This document shows, one piece after another, positions 24,838 to 34,281 of a stretch of DNA of 64,000 nucleotides. Source of the stretch: Ruminococcus sp. Phil11 (GTDB lineage Bacteria > Bacillota > Clostridia > Oscillospirales > Ruminococcaceae); the NCBI GenBank assembly GCA_001940925.1, contig MSGZ01000032.1:1-64000 (forward strand), in the 5' to 3' direction. Both the position numbers and the translations under genes were made by a program. The notes below the pieces were generated by a model, which was given only the letters and a program-made list of their open reading frames with translations, was not told the DNA's origin and ran no database searches. Numbering within the stretch: the stretch's first letter is position 1; each line of letters opens with the position of its first letter.

Positions 24838-24877
24838 TCTCCCCTGAAAGGGGAGATGTCACGAAGTGACAGAGGGG
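24838..24877. repeat. Short dispersed repeat, copy A
   Basis: Two adjacent palindromes, TCTCCCCT-GAA-AGGGGAGA and TGTCAC-GAA-GTGACA, then GAGGGG. Its complement matches the block at 47631-47669 (CCCCTC, a TCA-containing hairpin, then CCTCCCCTTTCAG). It is a dispersed intergenic repeat of clostridial type, here between the AICAR formyltransferase and phosphatase genes. Confidence 0.7.
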
Positions 24878-24895
24878 TTTCAGCCCCGCCGCCGC

Positions 24896-26080
24896 TCAAT
24901 GATGGAACAGTCTCAGGCCGCAGAAGGCCATTGCAATGTTATACTTGTTGCACTGCTCAATGACAAGGTCGTCTCTGATCGACCCGCCCGGCTCAACAAT
25001 ATACTTGACGCCGCTCTTGAATGCGCGGTCGATGTTGTCCGGGAACGGGAAGAATGCATCGGAGCCGAGGCAGACGTCGGTGTTCTTTGCGATCCATGCC
25101 TGACGTTCTTCCTTCGTAAAGACAGGCGGCTTCTCCGTGAACACGCGCTCCCACTCGCCGTCTGCGAGGATATCCATATAATCCTCACCGATATAGAGGT
25201 CGATCGCGTTGTCGCGGTCCGGACGCTTGATGTCATCGCGGAACGGCAGATTCAGAACCTGCGGTGCCTGTCTGAGCCACCAGTTATCCGCCTTGGTGCC
25301 GGCCAGTCTCGTGCAGTGGATTCTGGACTGCTGGCCTGCGCCGATACCGATCGCCTGACCGTCCTTGACATAGCAGACGGAGTTCGACTGCGTATATTTC
25401 AGCGTGATCAGCGAAATGATGAGATCGAACTTCTTGTCATCCGGGATATCCTTGTTATTGGTCACGATATTGGAGAGCATGGTCTCCTCGTTGATCGCGA
25501 GATCGTTTCTGCCCTGCTCGAAGGTCACGCCGAACACTTCCTTGTGCTCGACCTTCGGCGGCTCGTAGTTCGGGTCGATCTGCACGATGTTGTAATTGCC
25601 CTTGCGCTTGGTCTTGAGGATCTCAAGTGCCTCTGCGGAGTAGCCCGGCGCAATGATGCCGTCGGAGACCTCGCGTGCGATCAGCGTTGCGGTGATCGCG
25701 TCACACTCGTCGGAAAGGGAGATCCAGTCGCCGAAGCTGGACATTCTGTCCGCGCCTCTTGCTCTCGCATAGGCACAGGCCAGCGGAGAGAGCTCGCCGA
25801 GATCGTCCACAAAGTAGATCTTCTTCAGCGTATCGGAAAGCGGTCTGCCGATCGCGGCACCCGCCGGGGAAACATGCTTGAACGAGGTCGCAGCCGGCAT
25901 ACCGGTCGCAGCCTTCAGCTCGCGGACGAGCTGCCAGCCGTTGAATGCATCCAGCAGATTGATGTAGCCCGGATTGCCGGAGAGCACGGTGATCGGGAGC
26001 GCGCTGCCGTCGTTCATGTAGATTCTGGCAGGCTTCTGGTTCGGATTGCATCCGTATTTCAAAAGACGTTCGGTTTCCAT
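24896..26080 (-). CDS. Stand-alone AICAR formyltransferase
   Basis: Transfers a formyl group from 10-formyl-tetrahydrofolate to AICAR, the ninth purine step. The 394-residue protein corresponds to the AICAR transformylase half of PurH; it has the catalytic Lys-His pair in SFKHVSPAGAA, plus TLKYTQSNSVCYVKDGQ and GIGAGQQSRIHC. The MGS-like IMP cyclohydrolase domain of bifunctional PurH is absent. The ATG at 26080 follows AAAGGAAG. The missing activity is supplied by the separate gene at 27126, so the PurH function is split. Confidence 0.92.
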   Translation of the reverse strand: METERLLKYGCNPNQKPARIYMNDGSALPITVLSGNPGYINLLDAFNGWQLVRELKAATGMPAATSFKHVSPAGAAIGRPLSDTLKKIYFVDDLGELSPLACAYARARGADRMSSFGDWISLSDECDAITATLIAREVSDGIIAPGYSAEALEILKTKRKGNYNIVQIDPNYEPPKVEHKEVFGVTFEQGRNDLAINEETMLSNIVTNNKDIPDDKKFDLIISLITLKYTQSNSVCYVKDGQAIGIGAGQQSRIHCTRLAGTKADNWWLRQAPQVLNLPFRDDIKRPDRDNAIDLYIGEDYMDILADGEWERVFTEKPPVFTKEERQAWIAKNTDVCLGSDAFFPFPDNIDRAFKSGVKYIVEPGGSIRDDLVIEQCNKYNIAMAFCGLRLFHH

Positions 26081-26122
26081 GATATTCTTCCTTTCCAATC
26101 AAACAGCAGTTTATTCAGCGCA

Positions 26123-27040
26123 TTATCCGAACAATGCGCCGAGCAGTCCGCCGGATTGCTTCTTCTCCGGCTTTTTATAGTCATAGCCGCCGGTCGGCTG
26201 GCTGTGATCGAGATAGATCGTCGGGGAATCCGCATCCCCCTGGAAACAGTGCTCCGTATCCACATGGCAGCTGACGCCGTTCACGCGCTTATAGAGATGC
26301 TCCTCGTCGGGATACTGCCCCTCGGTCTTGAATCCGTTTTGCATCAGCACCTGCCGGTACTGCTTCACGGCATTCTCCGCAGCGACGGGCGTCACCAGCG
26401 TGACGGAGAACCGCCAGCTTTCGGTCTCGGTGCCGGTTTCCTGCTCCAGTTCCATATCAGAGCCGCCGCAGCTCCACACCGGGAAATCCGGGAGCTTTTC
26501 CGCCCATTGCTTCAGGACTTCGGCATCCGCCTCCGCAGCGGCCTGTTCAGCCTGAACCGCCGCCGGGAGCTTCTCGCCGCAGCCCGAGCAGAACCGTGTA
26601 CCCGGCTCGTTCTGTTTGCCGCATTTTGCGCATTTGACGCCGTCCGCGACGGTCATATCCGGCAGCTTGGCACCGCAGGACGGACAGAAGTCCTTATCCG
26701 CGGAGGCAGCCTCGCCGCACTTCGGACAGAGCTTCATGTTCTCGGCTGCGTGCTGCGCAAATCCGCCGAGCAGCGAGCCGAGCGTTCCGAGTGCTGCCTG
26801 CATCTCCTCCTTCGAGGGAGCTTCGGCAGTACCGGCCGCGGCCTGCGCGCCCTCCGCAGCAGCCTGATTTGCAGCTCCGGCGGCTGCGGCGGTCTGGTTC
26901 GCGGTCTGGTTCAGCGCATTCGCGGCCTGACTGACCGCATTCGCCGCAAGCTCGTCGGCTTTCGGCTGCACGGCCTTTTTGACGGCCTCGCTGACGGCAT
27001 TGCCGACAGCATCCTTGATCAGTTTATCAAACAGTCCCAT
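26123..27040 (-). CDS. Double zinc-ribbon protein, function unknown
   Basis: The 305-residue protein begins with an amphipathic start (MGLFDKLIKDAVGNAV), an Ala/Gln-rich coiled region (about 25-85), then two zinc ribbons, CPKCG...CPSCG and CAKCG...CSGCG (about 104-158). A C-terminal alpha-beta domain and a Gly-rich end (GGLLGALFG) follow. ATG with AGGAGTGTG upstream. It is one of several non-purine genes lodged in the purine directon. No specific family recognised. Confidence 0.8.
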   Translation of the reverse strand: MGLFDKLIKDAVGNAVSEAVKKAVQPKADELAANAVSQAANALNQTANQTAAAAGAANQAAAEGAQAAAGTAEAPSKEEMQAALGTLGSLLGGFAQHAAENMKLCPKCGEAASADKDFCPSCGAKLPDMTVADGVKCAKCGKQNEPGTRFCSGCGEKLPAAVQAEQAAAEADAEVLKQWAEKLPDFPVWSCGGSDMELEQETGTETESWRFSVTLVTPVAAENAVKQYRQVLMQNGFKTEGQYPDEEHLYKRVNGVSCHVDTEHCFQGDADSPTIYLDHSQPTGGYDYKKPEKKQSGGLLGALFG

Positions 27041-27125
27041 AGGTCACACTCCTTTCGGCTTCGGAAAAGGGGTTCTGCGAATGAGGTTGCGAGATCGTCT
27101 GATTCCGTCCGGCTGTAACGTCCGT

Positions 27126-27842
27126 TTATTTTGTATAGCGGTTGATGATGCGGGTCTCCGTGCTGTTGTCCTGCGGGTCGATGAACCGCACGAACAGGGA
27201 GATCTTGTTGTCCGCGTTCAGGCTGTTCCAGAGCATATCGGCAAATGCGTCGATATCGTCCGGGATCTCCACGAGCTTCGGCTCACCCCTGAAGCTCGGC
27301 AGCGGATTGCCGTCACCGACATAGGTATGGATGAAGTGACCCTGACCGGCAAGCGGATTCTCATAGGTGAAGGTGAACCGCTGGCAGGATTCCGGATTGC
27401 CCTCTGCGGATTTCAGAATGGACAGCGCATAGTTGAACGCGCCCTTCTCGCAGCGGATGATACCGGAGATGCGGGGGGTGAAGTTCGGATCGTCCGGCTC
27501 GAACTTGCGGGAGCGCAGGCTCTGCTCGAACGTAAACTGATGATCCATGCCCTCGTAGATCGTGTCGGTCTGGTCGCCGTTCGTGACGATCGTCTTGTTG
27601 CCGAGCACACGCACCGGCGAATAGATGATGAGGGACGGGTCCGTGCACTTGGACTCATCGAACGCCTGTGTTTTCAGACCTTCGCCGTCCGCCACAAAGA
27701 TGCGGTTGCGGGAATTTTCGCTTCTTCCCATGATGAAATACGCAGCAACGGCGTGCTTGCCGTCAGCCGTGCGTCCGAGGACGATGCCTCTGCCGGGATA
27801 GCTGTTTCCCTTGAGTTCCTGTTCCAGTGAGATCATAGCCAT
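27126..27842 (-). CDS. purO: PurO-type IMP cyclohydrolase
   Basis: Closes the ring of FAICAR to IMP, the last step of purine synthesis. The 238-residue protein begins MAMISLEQELKGNSYPGRG and has the conserved YFIMGRSENSRNR, typical of the IMP cyclohydrolase-like family first described as archaeal PurO (Ntn-type fold). The ATG at 27842 has AGGAGG upstream; a much longer frame upstream overlaps the hydrolase gene and is rejected. It complements the stand-alone formyltransferase at 24896. Confidence 0.88.
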   Translation of the reverse strand: MAMISLEQELKGNSYPGRGIVLGRTADGKHAVAAYFIMGRSENSRNRIFVADGEGLKTQAFDESKCTDPSLIIYSPVRVLGNKTIVTNGDQTDTIYEGMDHQFTFEQSLRSRKFEPDDPNFTPRISGIIRCEKGAFNYALSILKSAEGNPESCQRFTFTYENPLAGQGHFIHTYVGDGNPLPSFRGEPKLVEIPDDIDAFADMLWNSLNADNKISLFVRFIDPQDNSTETRIINRYTK

Positions 27843-27894
27843 AATGATTTCCTCCTGTATGTTTTCAGTATATACTCCGCATCTGTGCGGGGGA

Positions 27895-28956
27895 TTACGG
27901 GTTCTGCGTATGCAGTGCCTGCTCATAAAAAGCGTCGATCTGTTCCAGCAGCGGTTCATTGACCGCGCGGAACAGTGCCTTGTCCGCATCATCTGCATGA
28001 ATGCTGCTGAACATGCCGAGCAATTCCTCCTGCGAAGCATCGCTGCCGGAATACAAAGCCTGAACATACCGGTTGCATTCCTCGCTGTGGAAATAATCGT
28101 TGTGATGCGAAAAATCGCCGGTGATCGTTACATATTCTGCATACGGATCGGTGATCTTCTCCTGCTGCGAAATGATGCCGAGACTGTACAGCACAAATTC
28201 GTCTGATTCGCCGTGCATCGCAAGGAACGGGATCTTCGCTTTGTTGATGCCGTCCACGGCGTTCAGTCCGGCATACCGGCCGAACACCAGTTTGTTATAC
28301 AGTGCGGCAAACGGGCGGATCAGCTTTGCACCGGTCTTTCCGAGCACATTCACCGCGCCCTGATTCAGCATTTCCAGCGGATATGCATAGCCGGAAAGCG
28401 AGGCCGCCGCTTTGATATCATGGTCAAAATTCAGCACGCCGCCGACGGCATAGCCGCCCCAGCTGTGCCCGAGCAGCACCTTCGGCATATCTCTGAGCCG
28501 CGTGTCCTGCTCCGCAAAGGTCAGCGCACTGTGCAGATCCAGCGCGGACTGTACCAGCCCGACCGTCGAATTGCCGGGACTGTCGCCGGACCCTGCCGCA
28601 TCGTAGGCAAACACGCACCAGCCGCGGTCAGTAAACCAGCAGAGCTGATTGACATACGCCTCATGTCCGGAACCGATGCCGTGTGCAAACACGATCAGTT
28701 TCTCCGTATTCTCCGTGCCGTAAAGATACCCTTTCAGCATCAGGTCGCCGGACGGAAATTCCACTTCCTCCCGCGGATGCTCCGCCGCAAAGGCAGGATA
28801 CCAGCCGAACGCCGTATGCTCGGAGCTTCTGTCAAAGGGATAATCCCCGCGCCGGAACTGCGCCTTCATGATCAGTGCCGTTCCGGCCATGGCCGCGGCA
28901 AACAGCACCGCCGCGGCGCAGCTCACGCCGAGCACGGCCTTCACCGCGGGCTTCAT
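27895..28956 (-). CDS. Membrane-anchored alpha/beta hydrolase
   Basis: The 353-residue product has an N-terminal membrane anchor or signal (about 5-30), then an alpha/beta hydrolase fold with the oxyanion HGIGSG segment, YDAAGSGDS and the nucleophile elbow GHSWGG, and later histidine FSHHNDY. Its substrate (lipid, ester or peptide) cannot be told. The start overlaps the purN stop by 4 nt, showing translational coupling within the purine block although it has no known purine role. Confidence 0.87.
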   Translation of the reverse strand: MKPAVKAVLGVSCAAAVLFAAAMAGTALIMKAQFRRGDYPFDRSSEHTAFGWYPAFAAEHPREEVEFPSGDLMLKGYLYGTENTEKLIVFAHGIGSGHEAYVNQLCWFTDRGWCVFAYDAAGSGDSPGNSTVGLVQSALDLHSALTFAEQDTRLRDMPKVLLGHSWGGYAVGGVLNFDHDIKAAASLSGYAYPLEMLNQGAVNVLGKTGAKLIRPFAALYNKLVFGRYAGLNAVDGINKAKIPFLAMHGESDEFVLYSLGIISQQEKITDPYAEYVTITGDFSHHNDYFHSEECNRYVQALYSGSDASQEELLGMFSSIHADDADKALFRAVNEPLLEQIDAFYEQALHTQNP

Positions 28957-29585
28957 GCTTTGACTGTTACAATGTCATCCTGCACCGAGAGCTTCTCCTC
29001 ACAGAACAGCCTGACGGCCTCCGGGAGAATTTTCCACTCTGCCTGCTCCATGACGCGCTTCTGCAGGATTTCCGGGGTATCGCCCGGCTGCACGGCCACG
29101 GCCTTCTGCAGGATGATCGGGCCGCCGTCACAGACCTCCGTGACAAAATGCACGGTCGCGCCCGTGACCTTGACGCCCTTTTTCAGTGCTGCTTCATGCA
29201 CATGCAGCCCGTAATAGCCCTTGCCGCAGAAGCTCGGGATCAGTGCGGGATGCACGTTCATCATTTTGTTCGGGTATGCGCGGCAGATCGTTTCGTCGAG
29301 GATCGTCATGAAGCCCGCCTGCACGATCAGATCGGCCTGCTCCTCGCGGAATGCATCGAGCATCGCCGCGCTGTAGGCCGCCGTATCGGGATAATCCTTC
29401 CGCACGATCACGCGCGTTCTGATCCCCGCCTTTGCCGCACGCTCCAGCGCAAATACGCCGGGCTTGGAGCTGATAACGCAGGTGATCTTTCCGCCGCCCA
29501 GCTCGCCGCGGTTCCCGGCGTCGATCAGAGCCTGCAGGTTGGTGCCGCCTCCGGACACCAGAACGATGATATTTTTCTGTGCCAT
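28953..29585 (-). CDS. purN: Phosphoribosylglycinamide formyltransferase
   Basis: Formylates GAR using 10-formyl-tetrahydrofolate. The 210-residue protein has the substrate loop LVSGGGTNLQAL, the catalytic Asn-His in MMNVHPALIPSF and the catalytic Asp in EVCDGGPI. AGGAGGTGCC precedes the ATG. Located 16 nt after purM and overlapping the hydrolase gene. Confidence 0.95.
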   Translation of the reverse strand: MAQKNIIVLVSGGGTNLQALIDAGNRGELGGGKITCVISSKPGVFALERAAKAGIRTRVIVRKDYPDTAAYSAAMLDAFREEQADLIVQAGFMTILDETICRAYPNKMMNVHPALIPSFCGKGYYGLHVHEAALKKGVKVTGATVHFVTEVCDGGPIILQKAVAVQPGDTPEILQKRVMEQAEWKILPEAVRLFCEEKLSVQDDIVTVKA

Positions 29586-29601
29586 ACGGCACCTCCTGCT
29601 G

Positions 29602-30648
29602 TTATTCGATGATAACGCCCGCGTCGCTCTCGGTCAGCTCGCCGAGGACGTATGCGCGCTCGCCGGCTGCATTCAGTGCCGCGACTGCTGCATCTGCATC
29701 CTCCGGTGCCACAGAAACGATCATGCCGACGCCCATATTAAAGGTGTTGAACATATCGCGCTCCGGAATCTTTCCGGCCGAGGCGATCAGATCGAAGATC
29801 GGGAGCACCTGCACGTTCTTGCGCGGGATATACGCAGACAGGCCGTCCGGCAGGCTGCGCGGGATATTCTCGTAGAAGCCGCCGCCGGTGATGTGCGAAA
29901 TCGCCTTGACATTGACCGTCTCCAGCAGCTTCATGACCGGCTTCACATAGATGCGGGTCGGGGTCAGCAGGCATTCACCGAGCGTCGAGCCGAGGTCCGC
30001 GTAATGCCGTGCAAGGTTGCTCTCGTTGACATTGAACACCTTGCGCACCAGCGAAAAGCCGTTGGAATGCACGCCGCTGGATGCCAGCGCGATCAGGACG
30101 TCGCCCTTCTTCTGGGTATCGGGTTTCAGGATCTTCTTCTCATCGACCAGACCGACCGCGAAGCCGGCGAGGTCGTATTCGTCCTCCGGCATCAGGCCGG
30201 GATGCTCTGCGGTCTCGCCGCCGACCAGTGCACACTCTGCCTGCACGCAGCCCTCTGCGACGCCGGAAACGATCGAGGCGATCTTCTCCGGGATATTCTT
30301 TCCGCAGGCAATATAATCAAGGAAGCACTGCGGCTTTGCACCGCAGCAGATAATATCGTTCACGCACATTGCCACACAGTCAATACCGACGGTATCATGA
30401 CGGTCCATGATGAACGCGATCTTGATCTTTGTGCCGACACCGTCCGTGCCGGAGACAAGCACCGGAGACTCCATGCCCTTCACATCGAGCCGGAACAGAC
30501 CGCCGAAGCCGCCGATTCCCTCCATGACGCCCTTCGTCACGGTGCGGGCGACGTGCTGCTTCATCAGGTCAACGGCGCGGTATCCGGCAGTGACATCGAC
30601 GCCGGCCTTTGCATAGCTCTCAGAAAAACTGTTTTTTTCGTGTCCCAT
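29602..30648 (-). CDS. purM: Phosphoribosylformylglycinamidine cyclo-ligase
   Basis: AIR synthetase, fifth step of purine synthesis. The 348-residue protein has [16 protein letters not shown] at the N-terminus, [39 protein letters not shown] and [13 protein letters not shown], all conserved in PurM. ATG with AAGGAG upstream. Lies between purF and purN. Confidence 0.96.
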   Translation of the reverse strand: MGHEKNSFSESYAKAGVDVTAGYRAVDLMKQHVARTVTKGVMEGIGGFGGLFRLDVKGMESPVLVSGTDGVGTKIKIAFIMDRHDTVGIDCVAMCVNDIICCGAKPQCFLDYIACGKNIPEKIASIVSGVAEGCVQAECALVGGETAEHPGLMPEDEYDLAGFAVGLVDEKKILKPDTQKKGDVLIALASSGVHSNGFSLVRKVFNVNESNLARHYADLGSTLGECLLTPTRIYVKPVMKLLETVNVKAISHITGGGFYENIPRSLPDGLSAYIPRKNVQVLPIFDLIASAGKIPERDMFNTFNMGVGMIVSVAPEDADAAVAALNAAGERAYVLGELTESDAGVIIE

Positions 30649-30721
30649 TCATAATCTCCTTATGCGGGCAGTGCCCGACTCCGTTATTACGCCCACATGC
30701 GGGGCGGCATTGTTTCCCGGC

Positions 30722-32122
30722 TTATTCCTCGCCGGTAAAGCAGTAGGTACAGAGACAGTCCGGATCAAGGCCGACTGCCTTTTTCACATCTGCTAGCAGA
30801 TGATATTTCAGCGAAGTGAAATTCAGGCGGTGTGCGATCTCATTGACCATTGCCTGATAACGCTCGGTGTTGTCCGTGCAGTAATCCTGCAGATAGCGGT
30901 CGTCGCCGTCAAAGCTGCGGACGACCTGCCGCGCAATCAGATCCATATCGGATTTGCCGGGCGAAAAATTCAGGTACTTGCAGCCGAACATCGAAGGCGG
31001 GCTGGCCGAACGGATATGCACCTCTTTGGCACCGTTGTTGTACAGAAACTCGACGGTATTGCGCATCTGCGTGCCGCGGACGACGGAATCGTCGAGGAAC
31101 AGCAGCTTCTTGCCGCGGATGAGCTGCTCCACGGGGATCAGCTTCATATGTGCGGTCAGGTCACGCGTGGACTGCTTGGCAGGCGTAAAGCTGCGCACCC
31201 ATGTCGGGGTATACTTGATGAACGGTCTTGCGAAGCGGATGCCGCTTTCATTGGCATAGCCGATCGCGTGGCCGTTTCCGGATTCCGGAATGCCCGCAAC
31301 ATAGTCAACGTCGATGCCCTTGTCGCGCTTTGCAAGCAGCGCGCCGCAGTTGTTGCGCATGACCTCAACATTGACACCCTCATAGCAGGATGTGGTATAG
31401 CCGTAATAGATCCACAGGAACGCACAGATCTTCATCTGATTGTTCGGCTCCATGACGCGCTCGCAGGAATCCGGCGTCATAAACACGACCTCGCCCGGAT
31501 CCAGATCGCAGACGTAGGTATAGCCGAGATTCATGTACGAGAAGGATTCAAACGCCGCACAGTAAGCCCCCTCCTTGTGTCCGAGGATGACCGGCGTTCT
31601 GCCCATGTAGTCACGGGCCGCGTAGAGCCCCTCCTTCGTCATGAGCAGCAGAGACATCGAGCCTTTGATCTTCTGCTGTGCATAGCGGATGCCCTCCGGG
31701 ATCGTATCGCACTGGTCGATCAGTGCCGCGACGAGCTCCGTCTGGTTGATGACGCCGCCGCTCTGCTCTCCGAAGTGTCCGCCGTGGGAAATGATATCGT
31801 TGACCAGCTCCTCGGCATTGTTGATCCTGCCGACGGTGGTCAGCGCATAGCTGCCGAGGTGCGAGCGCACCAGCTCCGGCTGCGGGTCCGTATCGCTGAT
31901 GCAGCCGATGCCCATGTTTCCGTGCATTTCCGCGAGATCGCGTTCAAACTTGGTACGGAACGGTGCATTCTCAATGTTGTGGATCGCGCGCTGGAAGCCG
32001 GTCTCCGGTGCGTACACCGCCATGCCGCCTCTGCGTGCGCCGAGATGTGTGTGGTAGTCTGTTCCGAAGAACAGGTCGTCCGTAATGTCCTTTCTGGACA
32101 CTGCGCCGAAAAAGCCGCCCAT
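30722..32122 (-). CDS. purF: Amidophosphoribosyltransferase homologue lacking the N-terminal Cys
   Basis: PurF makes phosphoribosylamine from PRPP and glutamine. This 466-residue protein begins MGGFFGAV; the processed N-terminal Cys nucleophile of the glutaminase domain (MCGIFG in standard PurF) is replaced by Gly. The start is firm, with GGAGG just upstream. The phosphoribosyltransferase half is intact, with LLFLDDSVVRGTQ as the PRPP loop. Cysteines corresponding to the Fe-S ligands of Bacillus PurF appear present (MKICAFLWIYY, MFGCKYLNF, CLCTYC at the end). It may use free ammonia or an ammonia donor protein. Similar MGGFFG forms exist in other anaerobes, to my recollection. Confidence 0.9.
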   Translation of the reverse strand: MGGFFGAVSRKDITDDLFFGTDYHTHLGARRGGMAVYAPETGFQRAIHNIENAPFRTKFERDLAEMHGNMGIGCISDTDPQPELVRSHLGSYALTTVGRINNAEELVNDIISHGGHFGEQSGGVINQTELVAALIDQCDTIPEGIRYAQQKIKGSMSLLLMTKEGLYAARDYMGRTPVILGHKEGAYCAAFESFSYMNLGYTYVCDLDPGEVVFMTPDSCERVMEPNNQMKICAFLWIYYGYTTSCYEGVNVEVMRNNCGALLAKRDKGIDVDYVAGIPESGNGHAIGYANESGIRFARPFIKYTPTWVRSFTPAKQSTRDLTAHMKLIPVEQLIRGKKLLFLDDSVVRGTQMRNTVEFLYNNGAKEVHIRSASPPSMFGCKYLNFSPGKSDMDLIARQVVRSFDGDDRYLQDYCTDNTERYQAMVNEIAHRLNFTSLKYHLLADVKKAVGLDPDCLCTYCFTGEE

Positions 32123-32167
32123 AAACTTCCTCCGGTTATTTCAGATTCATTGGGAAACAATCCGAGA

Positions 32168-32887
32168 TCAGGCGTTCTCCTTCAGACGCTTCATGATCTC
32201 CTGATACGCCTCCTCGACGCCGCCCATATCTCTGCGGAAACGGTCCTTGTCGAGCTTCTCGTGCGTGGTGGAATCCCAGAAGCGGCAGGTATCCGGCGAG
32301 ATCTCGTCTGCCAGAACGATCTGGCCGTGGAATCTGCCGAACTCGATCTTGAAGTCGATCAGGTCAATGTTCATCTTCTTGAAGAAGCCGATCATGAACT
32401 CATTGACCTTGAATGCATACTTTGCAATGGTGTCGAGCTCCTCCTTGGTCGCAAGGCCGAGTGCCAGTGCATAATAATCGTTGATGAACGGATCGTGCAG
32501 CTCGTCGTTCTTATAGGAGAACTCAAGGATCGGGGTCAGGAGCTTTCTGCCTTCCTCAACGCCCATTCTCTTGGAGAAGCTGCCGGCTGCAACATTGCGG
32601 ACGATGACCTCCAGCGGAACGATCGAGACCTTCTTGACCAGCGTCTCGCGCTCGGAGAGCTCCTCGACGAAGTGGGTCGGAACGCCCTCCTTTTCGAGCA
32701 TCTGGAACATCACGTTCGTCATCTGGTTGTTGATGACGCCCTTGCCCTTGATCGTGCCCTTCTTGGCGCCGTCGCCTGCGGTTGCGTCGTCCTTGTAATC
32801 AACGATCACGAGATCCGGATCGCTGGTCGCAAAGACCTTCTTTGCCTTGCCCTCATAGAGCTGCTCGCCTTTTGTTACATTTGCCAT
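32168..32887 (-). CDS. purC: SAICAR synthetase
   Basis: Joins CAIR and aspartate with ATP. The 239-residue protein shows [11 protein letters not shown], the [14 protein letters not shown] segment, [24 protein letters not shown] and [14 protein letters not shown], diagnostic of PurC. ATG with AGGAGG upstream. Upstream of purF by 45 nt. Confidence 0.96.
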   Translation of the reverse strand: MANVTKGEQLYEGKAKKVFATSDPDLVIVDYKDDATAGDGAKKGTIKGKGVINNQMTNVMFQMLEKEGVPTHFVEELSERETLVKKVSIVPLEVIVRNVAAGSFSKRMGVEEGRKLLTPILEFSYKNDELHDPFINDYYALALGLATKEELDTIAKYAFKVNEFMIGFFKKMNIDLIDFKIEFGRFHGQIVLADEISPDTCRFWDSTTHEKLDKDRFRRDMGGVEEAYQEIMKRLKENA

Positions 32888-32944
32888 TGGAATATTCCTC
32901 CTAAATAATAATATGCATGGTTGATCTGCGGAATCCTGTCCGCA

Positions 32945-33154
32945 TCAGTCATCGGTATCCGGATCGCCGTCTGCATCCAGCAGCGGCGTCAGCGGACAGT
33001 CATTTCCCGGCTTGGTGATATAGCTGACACCGGTCTTTTTGTCCTTTACCACATAGAGCGTCATTCCGCCGAGCAGGTGCTCGCTGAACGAGAAGCGTTC
33101 CCCGTCATTGTCCTCCCCTTTGGGCGGAGAGAAAAAGTCCTTCATCATGCTCAT
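32945..33154 (-). CDS. DUF6440-like small protein
   Basis: The 69-residue protein carries GGMTLYVVKDKKTGVSYI and PLTPLLDADGDP, the pattern of the DUF6440 family (a short beta-rich module reading VDKETGVxYL ... LLDxxGxP). ATG with AAGGATATC upstream. The neighbouring gene at 33175 ends with the same module, so the two are related by local duplication. Function unknown. Confidence 0.7.
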   Translation of the reverse strand: MSMMKDFFSPPKGEDNDGERFSFSEHLLGGMTLYVVKDKKTGVSYITKPGNDCPLTPLLDADGDPDTDD

Positions 33155-33174
33155 TCTGTAAGATATCCTTTCTG

Positions 33175-33735
33175 TCAGTTGTCCGCCGCCTGATACAGCA
33201 TCGGTCTGCCCTCGCTGTCCAGCAGCGGTGAAAAGCCGGAAAACTGCGGATTTGTCAGATACTGGATGCCGGTTTCCGCATCCAGAACGATCAGAAGCGT
33301 TCTGCCGTCCACATCATAGCGGTTCAGGAGCCGGAACCTTGCCGCGTCCGCCTGTCCGGAGAAAGCACCGTCCGTGTCCTGCTCCGTCTGCTCGGCGGCA
33401 TCGACCTTCTGCACGAAATCCGCGAGATCGTCTGCGGCAATGCCCATTCTTGCGGCGAATTTATCCGCCTGCGGCAGCTTCAGTCTCTTGGCGCATACAA
33501 TGCAGTATCGCCCGTCATCGGTATGCACCTGTGAGCTACGCACGCCGCAGATCCTGCAGCTCTCATACGGCTCCGCATGTGCACGCGCATCCTCGATCGC
33601 GGTCTGCTCCGTCTCCGCAAGCTGAATGTCGATCTGCGGATACAGCAGCCATGCACATTCCCTGCACAGCCCGTATTCATGCGCCCTTGAAAAGATCACG
33701 GCAGCTCTCTGTCTGCACTGGGAACACATTTCCAT
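33175..33735 (-). CDS. Zinc-finger protein with C-terminal DUF6440-like module
   Basis: The 186-residue protein has two Cys pairs near its start (CSQC, CREC), a second zinc-ribbon-like set (CRICG...CIVC around residues 60-80) and ends with [15 protein letters not shown] and [11 protein letters not shown], the DUF6440-like pattern also present in the next gene. The ATG at 33735 with AGGAAAAG upstream is chosen; a longer frame overlaps purE. It lies between purE and purC. Function unknown. Confidence 0.7.
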   Translation of the reverse strand: MEMCSQCRQRAAVIFSRAHEYGLCRECAWLLYPQIDIQLAETEQTAIEDARAHAEPYESCRICGVRSSQVHTDDGRYCIVCAKRLKLPQADKFAARMGIAADDLADFVQKVDAAEQTEQDTDGAFSGQADAARFRLLNRYDVDGRTLLIVLDAETGIQYLTNPQFSGFSPLLDSEGRPMLYQAADN

Positions 33736-33749
33736 AACGCTTTTCCTGT

Positions 33750-34247
33750 TTACAGCTCTGCGATTTTCTCCTGCAGAGCGGCATCCTTTTTCAGCACGCC
33801 TGCGATCATCTCCGCCTTGCGCGCCTTCAGCTTCTCTGCAAGCCCCGCATCGGAGAGTGCAAGCATCTGCACAGCAAGAATCGCGGCATTCTTTGCGCCG
33901 TCCACGGCGACCGTCGCCACCGGGATGCCCGTCGGCATCATGACCGTTGCGAGCAGTGCGTCCAGCCCGTCGAGCTGTGCGCCCTTGCACGGGATGCCGA
34001 TGACCGGCAGCGTCGTGTGGCCGGCGATCACGCCTGCCAGATGTGCGGCCATTCCCGCCGCGCAGATGATAACGCCGAAGCCGTTTGCCTCTGCATTTTC
34101 CGCAAATTCCGCAGCAAGTGCCGGTGTTCTGTGCGCGCTCATGACATGCGCCTCAAACGGCACGCCGAAGCCCTTGAGCTCGGCAAGCGCGCCCTTCACG
34201 ACAGGAAAATCACTGTCGCTGCCCATAATGACTGCAACCTTTTTCAT
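33750..34247 (-). CDS. purE: N5-carboxyaminoimidazole ribonucleotide mutase
   Basis: Class I PurE, 165 residues, with [27 protein letters not shown] and the [16 protein letters not shown] segment. It converts N5-CAIR to CAIR, and is normally paired with PurK; no purK is seen in this window. ATG with AAAGGAG upstream. It is the first purine gene in transcription order here. No purine riboswitch is seen in the 34-nt gap before it. Confidence 0.96.
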   Translation of the reverse strand: MKKVAVIMGSDSDFPVVKGALAELKGFGVPFEAHVMSAHRTPALAAEFAENAEANGFGVIICAAGMAAHLAGVIAGHTTLPVIGIPCKGAQLDGLDALLATVMMPTGIPVATVAVDGAKNAAILAVQMLALSDAGLAEKLKARKAEMIAGVLKKDAALQEKIAEL

Positions 34248-34281
34248 TTCGGTTCAGCTCCTTTCCGTATAAGCTGTACAT

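Noticed and set aside
24866..27118. A 750-codon open frame on the plus strand
   Set aside because: Antisense to the AICAR formyltransferase and the zinc-ribbon gene; no domain recognisable and no ribosome site.
32945..33735. Possible frameshifted single gene split into two DUF6440-like frames
   Set aside because: Each gene has its own start, ribosome site and complete C-terminal module, so two real genes are more likely.
34248..34281. Purine riboswitch ahead of purE
   Set aside because: The gap before purE is only 34 nt and shows no three-way-junction aptamer. No purine riboswitch was seen upstream of the glycosyltransferase either.
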